Shown here: in pieces, positions 26,939 to 33,837 of the stretch
Layout of the letters: each line of letters starts with the position of its first letter
Numbering within the stretch: position 1 is the first letter of the stretch
From: Dehalococcoidia bacterium
GTDB taxonomy: Bacteria; Chloroflexota; Dehalococcoidia; GIF9; AB-539-J10
Direction: 5' to 3'
Assembly (NCBI GenBank): GCA_021162245.1
Contig: JAGGZD010000056.1
Coordinates: 1-35,390 of the forward strand
DNA length: 35,390 bases
Notes under the pieces: generated by a model
The model's database searches: none
Told to the model about the DNA's origin: nothing
The model's input: the letters and a program-made list of their open reading frames with translations, nothing else
Made by a program: the position numbers and the translations under genes

Positions 26939-27850
26939 CTACATGCCGAGACGTCGGCAAATTCGGCACTGCCCCGGGATAAGCCCCATCATGCATATCT
27001 CTTCAGCAGCTCTTCTCGTTTTGGTGGTTGATGCTATGTGCGCTTCATAGCTTCTCATGAGCGTGTTCTTTATTTGTGTTGTTGACAGTTCCTTGAGTGC
27101 AGCAATGATATTGGTTCTGCAATTTTCTTCTTCGCCAAGAGCGAACGCCAGAGTGGTGCCTTGCCCATATTTGACCTGGCCTGTGTCGCTATCGGCAGAG
27201 ATGCTCTCCTCCATTCCAGCGATATCGAAGGGGAGTGGCAAGCTCATGAGGAGATAATGAGAAAGATGGTCAACTGCAGGCAAAAAGAGGCAGTGATCCC
27301 CTACAGCTCCATCTCTGAACTCGTACCCCGTTTTATTCTGGAGCAGTTCTGCTAGCTTCTGCTTAAGGTTCACGCGCTCCTCAATATGTGAGGAGAGTGT
27401 CCTCTTCCAAACCTGCAAAGCTCTGCTCAATGGATCCCTTTTCAGATGCTCCATAAGTAGCTGCCACTGTGCCTCAGCTTCGATATCCAGAGTAACCTCC
27501 GAGACCTCAGGATCAGGCCAATTTTGATACCTTGCTCTACCGCCAGGGAATGTCAATAATCCTATATCGGTTTCTCCCCAGGGGATGGCCTGGCTCGCAG
27601 GAAGAGGCTGAAGCACGACTACTAGTTTCTCTACGAGGTTTATCAGGCCTGTATTGTGCTTCTGCAGGGTTTCCTTCAACAGCTCTGCGTGGGCCAAGCT
27701 GATATCTCGCTCGCGCCTGGCATCGGCAATGCCCTTCTTGATCGTTCTGACATCTCGTTTGTACTTGGTCGCTATATCAATCTGCGGCTTACCTTTATCA
27801 TATTCATTCAACCACTGTCTTTTCATAACCATGGAAGTTTTTTTCGCCAT
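26939..27850 (-). CDS. Unknown protein with N-terminal helix-turn-helix, cotranscribed with the serine recombinase
   Basis: A 303-residue protein I do not recognise. Residues 8-45 (MKRQWLNEYDKGKPQIDIATKYKRDVRTIKKGI) resemble the helix-turn-helix of resolvases and transposases. The rest is helical and hydrophilic with no catalytic motif, and the end GQCRICRRLGM has a CxxC pair. GGAGG stands just before the ATG. The gene is first in an operon with the recombinase, under a consensus promoter, which suggests a directionality factor, regulator or DNA-binding accessory. That role is inferred from position only. Confidence 0.8.
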   Translation of the reverse strand: MAKKTSMVMKRQWLNEYDKGKPQIDIATKYKRDVRTIKKGIADARRERDISLAHAELLKETLQKHNTGLINLVEKLVVVLQPLPASQAIPWGETDIGLLTFPGGRARYQNWPDPEVSEVTLDIEAEAQWQLLMEHLKRDPLSRALQVWKRTLSSHIEERVNLKQKLAELLQNKTGYEFRDGAVGDHCLFLPAVDHLSHYLLMSLPLPFDIAGMEESISADSDTGQVKYGQGTTLAFALGEEENCRTNIIAALKELSTTQIKNTLMRSYEAHIASTTKTRRAAEEICMMGLIPGQCRICRRLGM

Positions 27851-27905
27851 TTGCCCTCCAAAAACTTGACAAGCTATTTAAGCATTTATTTACCTTACGA
27901 ATACC

Positions 27906-27935
27906 ATTATATAGGCTATTCTATGCAGTTGTCAA
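27906..27935 (-). promoter_or_regulatory. Consensus promoter of the recombinase operon
   Basis: On the minus strand TTGACA (27935-27930), 18 nt and TATAAT (27911-27906), both boxes perfect. ACTTGACAA occurs at about 27863-27871 and in inverted orientation at 27929-27937, overlapping the -35 box, so a dimer bound to both could silence the integrase operon. Confidence 0.78.
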
Positions 27936-27985
27936 GTGTGACTAGTGTCCAGTCCTGAGCAACCCCGTTTGCTAGAATATAAATA

Positions 27986-28159
27986 ATGGGAAAGATAAGG
28001 AAATCTGCAACGCCCGACTCGCGGTTGGCTTCTAGCGATGAGGAGAAATACGAACAGGGCTTACGGGCATTGGCACGCCTGATTGCCAGAGCACATTTAT
28101 CCAACGTGGCACGCAGACGGGAAAATGCACCATCTCCCAGGAGGAGGCTGGAAACTTGA
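27986..28159 (+). CDS. Small basic protein, 57 residues, upstream of the tyrosine recombinase
   Basis: This ORF is too short for the supplied track. It begins MGKIRKSATPDSRL and ends SPRRRLET, with a central amphipathic helix (YEQGLRALARLIARAHLSN) and basic ends. Its TGA overlaps the TTG start of the recombinase (TTGA), and the recombinase ribosome site AGGAGGAGG lies inside its last codons, so the pair is tightly coupled. Short ORFs of this kind often precede recombinases in mobile elements. No strong ribosome site is seen before its ATG. Function unknown. Confidence 0.62.
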   Translation: MGKIRKSATPDSRLASSDEEKYEQGLRALARLIARAHLSNVARRRENAPSPRRRLET

Positions 28160-28869
28160 AGAATTCGCAGACGCCACATATGGAAACATATCTTGAGCCG
28201 AAGGCAATTGCCTTAATGGAAGAGCAAGCCAGATATGCCAGGGACAGGCTACTTATCAGGTTGCTGTTTCACTTGGGATGCCGTGTTTCGGAGGCCCTGG
28301 CACTGACGGTGGGTGACATAGACTTGAGAAAGGGGCTGGTTACGATTGTCCATCTGAAGACTCGTGTCAAACTATCCTGCCCTCACTGCCAGTCCAGGTT
28401 GTCCAGGTCTCACCAGTTTTGTCCTGCATGCGGTAGCAAGGTAAAGAAAGCAAGCAAAAGCGAAACAGAGAATTGCAGGTTGAGAACGTTGCCGATCGAC
28501 CCGGATACGCTGCAGATGCTCAAGGATTATATCTCCCGTGGCGGCCCAGTTTTGAGGCATGGCAAGATGTATATCTTTGGCATTAACAGGCATCGGGCCT
28601 GGGGAATAGTGAGGGATTGTGCTGAAAGAGCCAACTTGCCTCGCCTCTTGAATCCACAAACAGGAAAAAGCAGAGGCATAAGCCCCCACAGGTTACGAGA
28701 TGCCTTTGCCGTGCACGCAGTGAAGCTTGATGACTCAGGAGACGGGCTAAGGCTTCTGCAGGAACATCTGGGGCATGCAAATTTCAACACGACTGCGAAG
28801 TATCGAAAAATCAGCGGAGTTGAGCACAGGGAGTGGTACGAAAAGCTATGGAAAAAAGACATCCATTAG
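28156..28869 (+). CDS. Tyrosine recombinase with inserted zinc ribbon
   Basis: A 237-residue phage-integrase-family protein consisting of the catalytic domain only. Catalytic residues visible are Arg in GCRVSEALALTVGDID, His-x-x-Arg in SPHRLRDAF, His in QEHLGHANFNTT and the nucleophile Tyr in TAKYRKI. Between the first two is a zinc-ribbon insertion, CPHCQSRLSRSHQFCPACGSK (about residues 75-95). The usual N-terminal core-binding domain is absent, so the protein starts directly at the catalytic fold. The start is a TTG supported by AGGAGGAGG at 8-nt spacing. It may resolve dimers of the element, move cargo, or act with the two downstream small proteins. Confidence 0.88.
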   Translation: MKNSQTPHMETYLEPKAIALMEEQARYARDRLLIRLLFHLGCRVSEALALTVGDIDLRKGLVTIVHLKTRVKLSCPHCQSRLSRSHQFCPACGSKVKKASKSETENCRLRTLPIDPDTLQMLKDYISRGGPVLRHGKMYIFGINRHRAWGIVRDCAERANLPRLLNPQTGKSRGISPHRLRDAFAVHAVKLDDSGDGLRLLQEHLGHANFNTTAKYRKISGVEHREWYEKLWKKDIH

Positions 28870-28973
28870 GTGCGCTACCTTTAAGGCCAAGGAGAGGTGG
28901 CTTTTTGAGGCCCTTTGGCTGCGGTTGGTTTATAAGGGAGTTCCTGTTGGGCCATGGTCCCGGAGGATCACCT

Positions 28974-29381
28974 ATGATAAGCCCGAATGTTGGCGCTCCA
29001 CAAGCAGACATTTTCCATTATTACAAGCGAGCCATTCTCAGAGCGATTGCCGAGGACAGAGCCATCAGGCACGAAGAGCGAGAGGCAAAACGTCAAAAGC
29101 GTCTTATCTCGCCCGACAAAATAGACCAACTTATCAAAAGATATCTGGTTCATGCTCCCTACAAAGTCAACAGCTGTCGCTATCACTCCTTTGTCGTTTA
29201 CTTTTCAAATCTCCAGAGGTTGGGATGGGTGGAGTTTACGGGGCGGGAAGAGCCCTCTTCTCTCCAGGATAACTACCCTGCTGGACAGCCACGTAAGTAT
29301 TTTCGCTTGACTGCAGCCGGGCTCATGGCTGGTGATGCTGCCTGGTCGAACCCCTTGGCTGCTCTCTATGGCAGGAGGTAA
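28974..29381 (+). CDS. Putative winged-helix DNA-binding protein of the mobile element
   Basis: A 135-residue protein. The track begins at 28833, but the ATG at 28974 has CGGAGG with 7-nt spacing and is preferred; a longer form from 28848 cannot be excluded. The N-terminal half is helical and charged (EDRAIRHEEREAKRQKR). The C-terminal part, FVVYFSNLQRLGWVEFTG and GQPRKYFRLTAAG, looks like the recognition helix and wing of a winged-helix domain. The next gene starts 13 bp downstream. Family not recognised; a regulator or replication-associated factor is plausible. Confidence 0.68.
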   Translation: MISPNVGAPQADIFHYYKRAILRAIAEDRAIRHEEREAKRQKRLISPDKIDQLIKRYLVHAPYKVNSCRYHSFVVYFSNLQRLGWVEFTGREEPSSLQDNYPAGQPRKYFRLTAAGLMAGDAAWSNPLAALYGRR

Positions 29382-29394
29382 GGAGGACCATAAA

Positions 29395-29676
29395 ATGTCG
29401 TTTGAACAAGAACACAACAATGGTCTCAACATCCGGGAATTCCATCGGGAGAAACTCCTTGAGCCCGGATGGCCTGGTGAGCTAAGTCCTTCTGAGCTGG
29501 CATACGTCAAATCAGAAATCAGGAAATCGCCTTCACTCAAGAGGATCTGGGGCTTCCGCCCTACAGCGAAAAGACTTTCCGAGAAGCATATACGGGATGT
29601 TGCCAGAAACGGAGTCATTCGCAAAAGCAAGCCAGTTTCAGCTTCAGCTACCAGAAGGCAAAAACCAAACAGGTAG
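29395..29676 (+). CDS. Small unknown protein of the mobile element
   Basis: A 93-residue basic protein starting MSFEQEHNNGLNIREFH, chosen over the track start at 29332 because AAGGAGG lies 8 nt upstream of the ATG at 29395. It has a central segment LSPSELAYVKSEIRKSPSLKRIW and a basic end. The last 17 codons are part of the first copy of the tandem repeat that follows, and a non-coding duplicate of this gene tail is found at 29841. No family recognised. Confidence 0.62.
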   Translation: MSFEQEHNNGLNIREFHREKLLEPGWPGELSPSELAYVKSEIRKSPSLKRIWGFRPTAKRLSEKHIRDVARNGVIRKSKPVSASATRRQKPNR

Positions 29677-29807
29677 GGATAAGCCTCAAAAGGGTTTAGA
29701 CCTTTTACAGGTAGCTACGAAAAGTGGCCCTTGAAGTGCCTTAGAAGCGTATTTCAAGTGACGCCTTAGCCTCTAAGATCAATCTGTTCTGTCAGCCAGG
29801 TAAATTC
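29627..29807 (+). repeat. Tandem 181-bp repeat, copy 1
   Basis: Copy 1 aligns without gaps to 29841-30021 (offset 214 bp) with about 12 differences that I counted by eye. It contains the tail of the preceding gene, then a non-coding part with hairpin potential: AAAAGG-loop-CCTTTT, and CTTAGA with inner GCGT pairing to ACGC and TCTAAG. Most differences between copies lie in the proposed loops or outside the stems. Confidence 0.9.
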
Positions 29808-29840
29808 ATGATGCTGGCAGGAACAGCCTGATTGGCAAAT

Positions 29841-30021
29841 GCAAGCCAGTTTCAGCTTCAGCTGGCAGAAGGCAAAAACCAAACAGGTAGGATAAAGCCT
29901 CAAAAGGGTTTAGGCCTTTTACAGGTAGCTACGAAAAGTGGCCCTTGAAGTGCCTTAGAAGCGTAGCTCAAGTGACGCCTTAGCCTCTAAGATCAGCCTT
30001 TTTTGTCAGCCAGGTAAATTC
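29841..30021 (+). repeat. Tandem 181-bp repeat, copy 2
   Basis: The second copy, separated from the first by 33 bp of unique sequence. It begins with a non-coding duplicate of the end of the upstream gene and keeps both proposed hairpins. The loop TATTTC of copy 1 is TAGCTC here. It may be a structured RNA, a partition or replication site, or simply a recent duplication. Confidence 0.9.
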
Positions 30022-30270
30022 CTATTTTTTGAAAAAGGTTTTTGCGCAATATCATGTAAATATAGGTTCATTTTTTAATATCACAAAACTTCCTTTTGTT
30101 CAATAATAGGATCATAGAATTTGAACATTAACAAATAGCAATCACATAGAGGGTTGCTCATAGAGGAAAGCCAGAAGCCTAACCTTGCTCCAGTCTATTG
30201 CCTCTGAAAAGCAAATGCCTGGCCAGATGTTACCCGGCCAGGCAAATCTAACAAGGGGAGGACATCCACA
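30022..30270. other. AT-rich non-coding region with inverted repeats before the sigma-like gene
   Basis: No ORF is supported. The stretch 30022-30145 is clearly AT-rich, and GTTCAA/TTGAAC form a short dyad near 30100-30125. TGCCTGGCC (30216-30224) and GGCCAGGCA (30236-30244) form a 9-bp perfect stem 27 bp before the sigma-like gene. It has no T-run, so it is more likely an operator or leader hairpin than a terminator. Lying beside the repeats and the clamp gene, an origin or leader function is possible. Confidence 0.45.
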
Positions 30271-30738
30271 ATGCTAGACTGGAAAAAGTATATGGAAATA
30301 GCCGATAAGTTTCAACACAGGGCAAAATACCAGGACAGGGAAGATTTAAAGCAGGACATCGTAGTCAGGCTTGCCGAAGTGGCCAGCAACAATGGGCATA
30401 AGCCGTTTACCGAAGGGGCGATGGTAAGGGTGGCCAGCTATGTGACAATGGAGTACTGGCATAATCTCAAGAGGCAACCTGTAGTATCAAGTCTAAGCAA
30501 TGAGATAGACGGTGGAGATGGCAATACTACCGAGTTATACCAGACTATAGCCGATGATAAAACTATAGACTTAGACGCCTGGATTGACGCTAAGGCCTGG
30601 CTGCTAAGGTGTCCTCAGAGGCTGATAGATATTGCCCATAAAAGGGCGATCGGGCAACCACTAAAAGGCAATGAGCGTCAATACCTATGCCGCCATCGTC
30701 AAAGGGAATTAGCTAAAGTACAAAAAACCCTGGTTTGA
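30271..30738 (+). CDS. Sigma-70-like protein of the mobile element
   Basis: A 155-residue protein. Residues 20-75 (YQDREDLKQDIVVRLAEVA, then VRVASYVTMEYWHNLKRQP) follow the pattern of sigma region 2 (DAEDLvQEvflrl...yl..iarN...d..Rr). The C-terminal third (CPQRLIDIAHKRAIGQPLKGNERQYL) could be a divergent region 4. GGGGAGG precedes the ATG. It lies directly upstream of the clamp-like gene and may direct transcription of element genes. The match is by pattern only; a helical DNA-binding protein of another kind is possible. Confidence 0.6.
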   Translation: MLDWKKYMEIADKFQHRAKYQDREDLKQDIVVRLAEVASNNGHKPFTEGAMVRVASYVTMEYWHNLKRQPVVSSLSNEIDGGDGNTTELYQTIADDKTIDLDAWIDAKAWLLRCPQRLIDIAHKRAIGQPLKGNERQYLCRHRQRELAKVQKTLV

Positions 30739-30851
30739 TGTCACGTTTTGACCTGGTTTTGTCATTATATAAGTAGAGGCAAAAGCAATGCCAGCGGATA
30801 GCGGATTGTGATTAACCTTACAGTTTCAATAATTACCTCGTTCCAATCAAA

Positions 30852-30876
30852 TGCTTAAGCAAGGCTCGTTTAAGCA
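30852..30876. promoter_or_regulatory. Putative operator before the clamp-like gene
   Basis: TGCTTAAGCA is a perfect 10-bp palindrome at 30852-30861, and a second half-site TTAAGCA follows at 30870-30876, 24 bp before the TTG start. The same half-site in two orientations suggests a regulator-binding site. Confidence 0.4.
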
Positions 30877-30899
30877 AATTCAGATAAGGGGGTGATAAA

Positions 30900-32231
30900 T
30901 TGGAGCAAGTGAATATAGAGGGCAAGCGTTCGGGTGAAGGCTTCGTAGCTCACAAGGACACTCTGGCCAACGCCTTATCAAGGGTGTTGGCGGAGAGGGT
31001 GATGTTGTTCAATGATGATGTTACCGTTGGGCGAAAAGGTTTCCTGGGCTATCTCAAGGCTTTAGCAGGTTCAAATATCGTTAAGGTAGTGCCTGCTAAC
31101 GGTAATGCTAGCGGAGAGCAGGTTATTGATAAAGGGCTTAAGGTAGTTTGTGGTAGCCATCAAAGCTGTATCCCTGAAGGGGCCTGGATTAAGGATAAAA
31201 CGCCGTTTACTTTTACCCAAATCCGAGTATCTTCCTGTAACGCTGTTATGCCAAATCTCGGTAGTGTTGAGCTAGCCGAAGCACTGGCCAGGGTTTTGCC
31301 CTTTACTGCCAGCGATGATAGCAGAGCGGTTTTGCAATGCATCAAGTTAAGCATAAAGGATAGCAAATTGATCCTGGTAAGCGCTGATGGCTACAGGCTG
31401 GCTATTGCTAACCTTTACTTTGATGGTGATGAAGGGGAGGTCTTGATACACAGAGATGATGTAAAGGGGTTAATCCCAGCTTTAAGGAAAGCTAAAAGAG
31501 CAAGGTTAGCGATTGAGCAGAAACCTGATAGTGAAGGTAACTTACTTAACAAGTATGTTGTCATTGACACCGAGCTTGTAAGGTATAAGCTGCCAAATCA
31601 AGATGGCAAATATCCTGATTATGGCCAAATCATACCGAGTGAGTTTACCTGTAATGCTAGCTTTGACACCAGAGAGGCAAGCAGGGCAAGCCGAAGCCTG
31701 TTGAGCGTCTGGTATGATGATAATATCAGGCCTCTTGACCATCCTTTGATCCTGACTATCAATGATGGCAGGATAGCCATAGAGGCTAAAGAGGGTAGAG
31801 GCAAAACTGAGATTAAGGCAGATACAAGCGGAGAAGGTAAGATAGCGGTAAACGGCAAATACCTGCTGGAAGCCTTGAAGGCCTGTGATGGTATTGTGAA
31901 CCTTCAGATGGTAAATCCAGGCTCCCCAATGCTGTTCAGCGTTGATGGCTATCAGCTTATCTTGATGCCGATTAGAATGAGCGAACTGGCCGAAACCGAG
32001 GCAAAACGTCAAGCTGAAGCTGAAACCACCAACCAGGCCGAAGCCGAAGCAGTGGCTGAAGCGGAGAAGGTAGCCCAAAAGGCGCAAGCCAGGACTAGAG
32101 GCAAGGCAAAGAGAAGGGCCAAAGCCAAAGCCAAGGTTAAAGCAGTAGAGGGTGTAAAGCCAGGTAAAACCGAAGTGACCAAGAGTGAAACCGAACAAAC
32201 CAGGAAAGCCGATCTTGTCGGTGTAGCATAA
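30900..32231 (+). CDS. DnaN-like beta sliding clamp with long Ala/Glu and Ala/Lys tail
   Basis: A 443-residue protein whose first ~360 residues match the three-domain size of the DNA polymerase III beta clamp. Recognisable are LPFTASDDSRAVLQCIKLS with SADGYRLAIA (start of domain II), KYPDYGQIIPSEF (the hallmark YPDYxxxIP), VNGKYLLEAL and the end NPGSPMLFSVDGYQLILMPIRM. Domain I (about 1-118) is strongly divergent. From residue 361 the protein carries an 83-residue tail: first Ala/Glu-rich (EAEAVAEAEKVAQKAQ), then Ala/Lys-rich (GKAKRRAKAKAKVKAVEG), like nucleic-acid-binding H1-type tails. The start is a TTG with AAGGGGGTGAT just upstream, nearly the full anti-Shine-Dalgarno match. A strong terminator follows. 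An element-encoded clamp suggests its own replication or repair role. Confidence 0.82.
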   Translation: MEQVNIEGKRSGEGFVAHKDTLANALSRVLAERVMLFNDDVTVGRKGFLGYLKALAGSNIVKVVPANGNASGEQVIDKGLKVVCGSHQSCIPEGAWIKDKTPFTFTQIRVSSCNAVMPNLGSVELAEALARVLPFTASDDSRAVLQCIKLSIKDSKLILVSADGYRLAIANLYFDGDEGEVLIHRDDVKGLIPALRKAKRARLAIEQKPDSEGNLLNKYVVIDTELVRYKLPNQDGKYPDYGQIIPSEFTCNASFDTREASRASRSLLSVWYDDNIRPLDHPLILTINDGRIAIEAKEGRGKTEIKADTSGEGKIAVNGKYLLEALKACDGIVNLQMVNPGSPMLFSVDGYQLILMPIRMSELAETEAKRQAEAETTNQAEAEAVAEAEKVAQKAQARTRGKAKRRAKAKAKVKAVEGVKPGKTEVTKSETEQTRKADLVGVA

Positions 32232-32272
32232 AACCAAACATGAACGCTTAACCGAAAAACAGAGCCACATAG

Positions 32273-32308
32273 AAAAAGAGGGGTATAGTACCCCTCTTTT
32301 TGCTTTTT
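32273..32308 (+). terminator. Rho-independent terminator after the clamp-like gene
   Basis: AAAAAGAGGGGTA (32273-32285), loop TAG, then the exact complement ending in TTTTT at 32301 and another T-run. The A-run before the stem makes it potentially bidirectional. Confidence 0.9.
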
Positions 32309-32312
32309 ACAG

Positions 32313-32347
32313 GGGTGCAAGCCGCCAAACTGGCGGGGTTTGCACCC
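32313..32347. repeat. Large imperfect palindrome following the terminator
   Basis: GGGTGCAA (32313-32320) pairs with TTGCACCC (32340-32347), and CCGCCA (32322-32327) with TGGCGG (32331-32336). Together they form a 14-bp stem with a 3-nt loop. It begins five bases after the terminator and lacks a T-run. It could be a second terminator, a replication or nicking site, or a binding site. Confidence 0.75.
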
Positions 32348-32370
32348 TGCTAACATAGGGGGAACTAAGG

Positions 32371-32457
32371 TATTCCCAGGCCAGAGTTAAATGTATTTCC
32401 TCTATAGTTTTGACAACGACCATAACCTTGACCTGGCAGGTTAGAATTATACCTGTT
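32371..32457 (+). repeat. Diverged direct repeat, copy A
   Basis: Aligns without gaps to 32572-32658 at an offset of 201 bp, with about three quarters identical bases and many of the differences being transitions. Blocks kept exactly are GTATTT, TTTTGACA, AACCTTG, GCAGG and ATTATAC. No coding frame is conserved. Confidence 0.7.
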
Positions 32458-32571
32458 GCTTGTGTTGGACTGTAATAACTTCATCATCTTTACTCATTTG
32501 TACTAATCTGTATAAATTAAATACGATTGATACAAGTGAGATTAAATTAAGTGAGACTGAGTTAAGTGAGA

Positions 32572-32658
32572 TGTTCCGGGGTCGGAGTCACACGTATTTC
32601 TCCTATACTTTTGACAGAGCCCACAACCTTGTCCTAGCAGGCCAAGATTATACTTGTT
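32572..32658 (+). repeat. Diverged direct repeat, copy B
   Basis: Partner of copy A. Each copy is closely followed by TTGGACTG (near 32465 and 32658), a motif that recurs in the dyad at 32680-32731 and in the related dyad at 35073. The retained blocks in otherwise drifting sequence suggest protein-binding sites. Confidence 0.7.
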
Positions 32659-32679
32659 GGACTGGTATATGATTACGAT

Positions 32680-32731
32680 CTTGTCTGGACTGCTAAAATC
32701 ACGTATGACTTGACTGGACAGTCCAGACAAG
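32680..32731. repeat. Dyad 1: 13-bp perfect inverted repeat with nested palindrome
   Basis: CTTGTCTGGACTG (32680-32692) and CAGTCCAGACAAG (32719-32731) are exact complements, 26 nt apart. The right arm also forms CTGGAC-a-GTCCAG (32714-32726). TATGAC and ACTGGACAGT within it recur, in the same order, in the dyad at 35073-35116. Candidate recombination or regulatory site at the left border of the cargo. Confidence 0.75.
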
Positions 32732-33019
32732 GTAAAGCTAAGTCCGTGCATATATGACGCAGTAAGTATTACTGTGGAAAAGTAAGCACATATTGCATAG
32801 GTATTTCAAGATGCTGTGCCGGTCTGACCTCATATTCATGAGTAGTTATGAACAATCGCGCTGTATGCGAGTTTACCGTACAAGGCATTTGTGTAGAGTA
32901 CGCAATGAATAGATATTTTCATAGATATGTAACAAAACAGGCTTTTGTTGCTGACACCCAACATTCTGGGAGTATATTGAAAGGGAACTTGCTTAAATCT
33001 ATAGCCCAGTGTTACCTAT
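32732..33019. other. Non-coding region before the beta-domain protein
   Basis: The only ORF here (32848-33069, 73 residues) has no ribosome site and overlaps the next gene out of frame, so it is not accepted. I see no convincing promoter. It may contain decayed sequence, since the next gene lacks the N-terminus expected of its type. Confidence 0.4.
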
Positions 33020-33802
33020 GTGGCAGCCAGCGCACGTGTAGGGAGTTACCAGAATACTTGGTATCCTGATGAGAAGTGGGGTATTGGGCAACATGAAGTT
33101 TCTGATGGCAATTTCCTAGTTGGGTTTTCTATCTGGTCAGATAAGAAACCTTCTCTGATTCCAGAACCTCTCCTTTTACCCGATGTGACAATCGAGCTTG
33201 TGGATGTGCCCCCACAGGCCAAATGCTCATATGGCTTTACCAATGAACTGTACACTAATACTCTTACTATCATGAATCATGAATCAGTCGATGTGCAAGT
33301 AGATTGGAGTGTGGATTGGGATGCACTTTGTTCCGACTTTGAGATATGCGATAAAGGCACTGTAACTGTACCGGCAGACAGAGACGTTGACATATCCCAT
33401 CGATATTTCTACAAGACTGTGGGCATTCAAGGCGTGACCTATACCATATCTCAGAATGGTAGAGAGCTTGACTCGTGGTCCGGAAGCATAGATGTGATTG
33501 GCCGGAGTGGCACTATTACTGTTAGCACGCCATCTACGGTTAAAGTTGGTGAATCGTATGAGGTTACAATAACTCTTACTAACGAAGGATCAGACTACCT
33601 TGACATATCTTGGAGTGCTCACTCTACAATTACTGGTGAGTTCGATGGTGGAACCATACTTATGATAGCGCCGCATGAAGATTATGTTATGACTAGGTCG
33701 TACCACTGTGATGAACCGGGTAGCAGGACTATTACGTACAAGATGTTCTGCTACGATGATGAGCTTGATTCTTGGTCTGGCGAATTGAATGTCATTCCAT
33801 AA
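33020..33802 (+). CDS. Two-repeat beta-sandwich protein, probably 5'-truncated
   Basis: A 260-residue ORF opening at a GTG without ribosome site; an in-frame TAG lies just upstream at 33002. There are two tandem Ig/CARDB-like units, about residues 50-155 and 157-260, both ending in the same phrase (ELDSWSGSIDVI and ELDSWSGELNVI). The second contains STVKVGESYEVTITLTNEGSDYLDISWSAH. Domains like these are normally extracytoplasmic, yet no signal peptide or anchor is visible, so the gene may have lost its 5' end, perhaps when it was captured as cargo. Its neighbour is a small membrane protein. Function unknown. Confidence 0.6.
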   Translation: MAASARVGSYQNTWYPDEKWGIGQHEVSDGNFLVGFSIWSDKKPSLIPEPLLLPDVTIELVDVPPQAKCSYGFTNELYTNTLTIMNHESVDVQVDWSVDWDALCSDFEICDKGTVTVPADRDVDISHRYFYKTVGIQGVTYTISQNGRELDSWSGSIDVIGRSGTITVSTPSTVKVGESYEVTITLTNEGSDYLDISWSAHSTITGEFDGGTILMIAPHEDYVMTRSYHCDEPGSRTITYKMFCYDDELDSWSGELNVIP

Positions 33803-33837
33803 CTGAATTATGAGAAGCTATGATTGAGGAATAGAAA

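Noticed and set aside
27916-28179. 87-residue minus-strand ORF
   Set aside because: It is the shadow of the 57-residue ORF and the intergenic promoter region and has no ribosome site.
28775-29272. 165-residue plus-strand ORF overlapping the tyrosine recombinase and the winged-helix gene
   Set aside because: Its frame clashes with two better supported genes that have good ribosome sites.
29627-30021. CRISPR array
   Set aside because: Only two copies of a 181-bp unit with a single 33-bp interval, and no cas genes.
32848-33069. 73-residue ORF before the beta-domain gene
   Set aside because: No ribosome site, no recognisable domain, and it overlaps the next frame, whose sequence is more protein-like.
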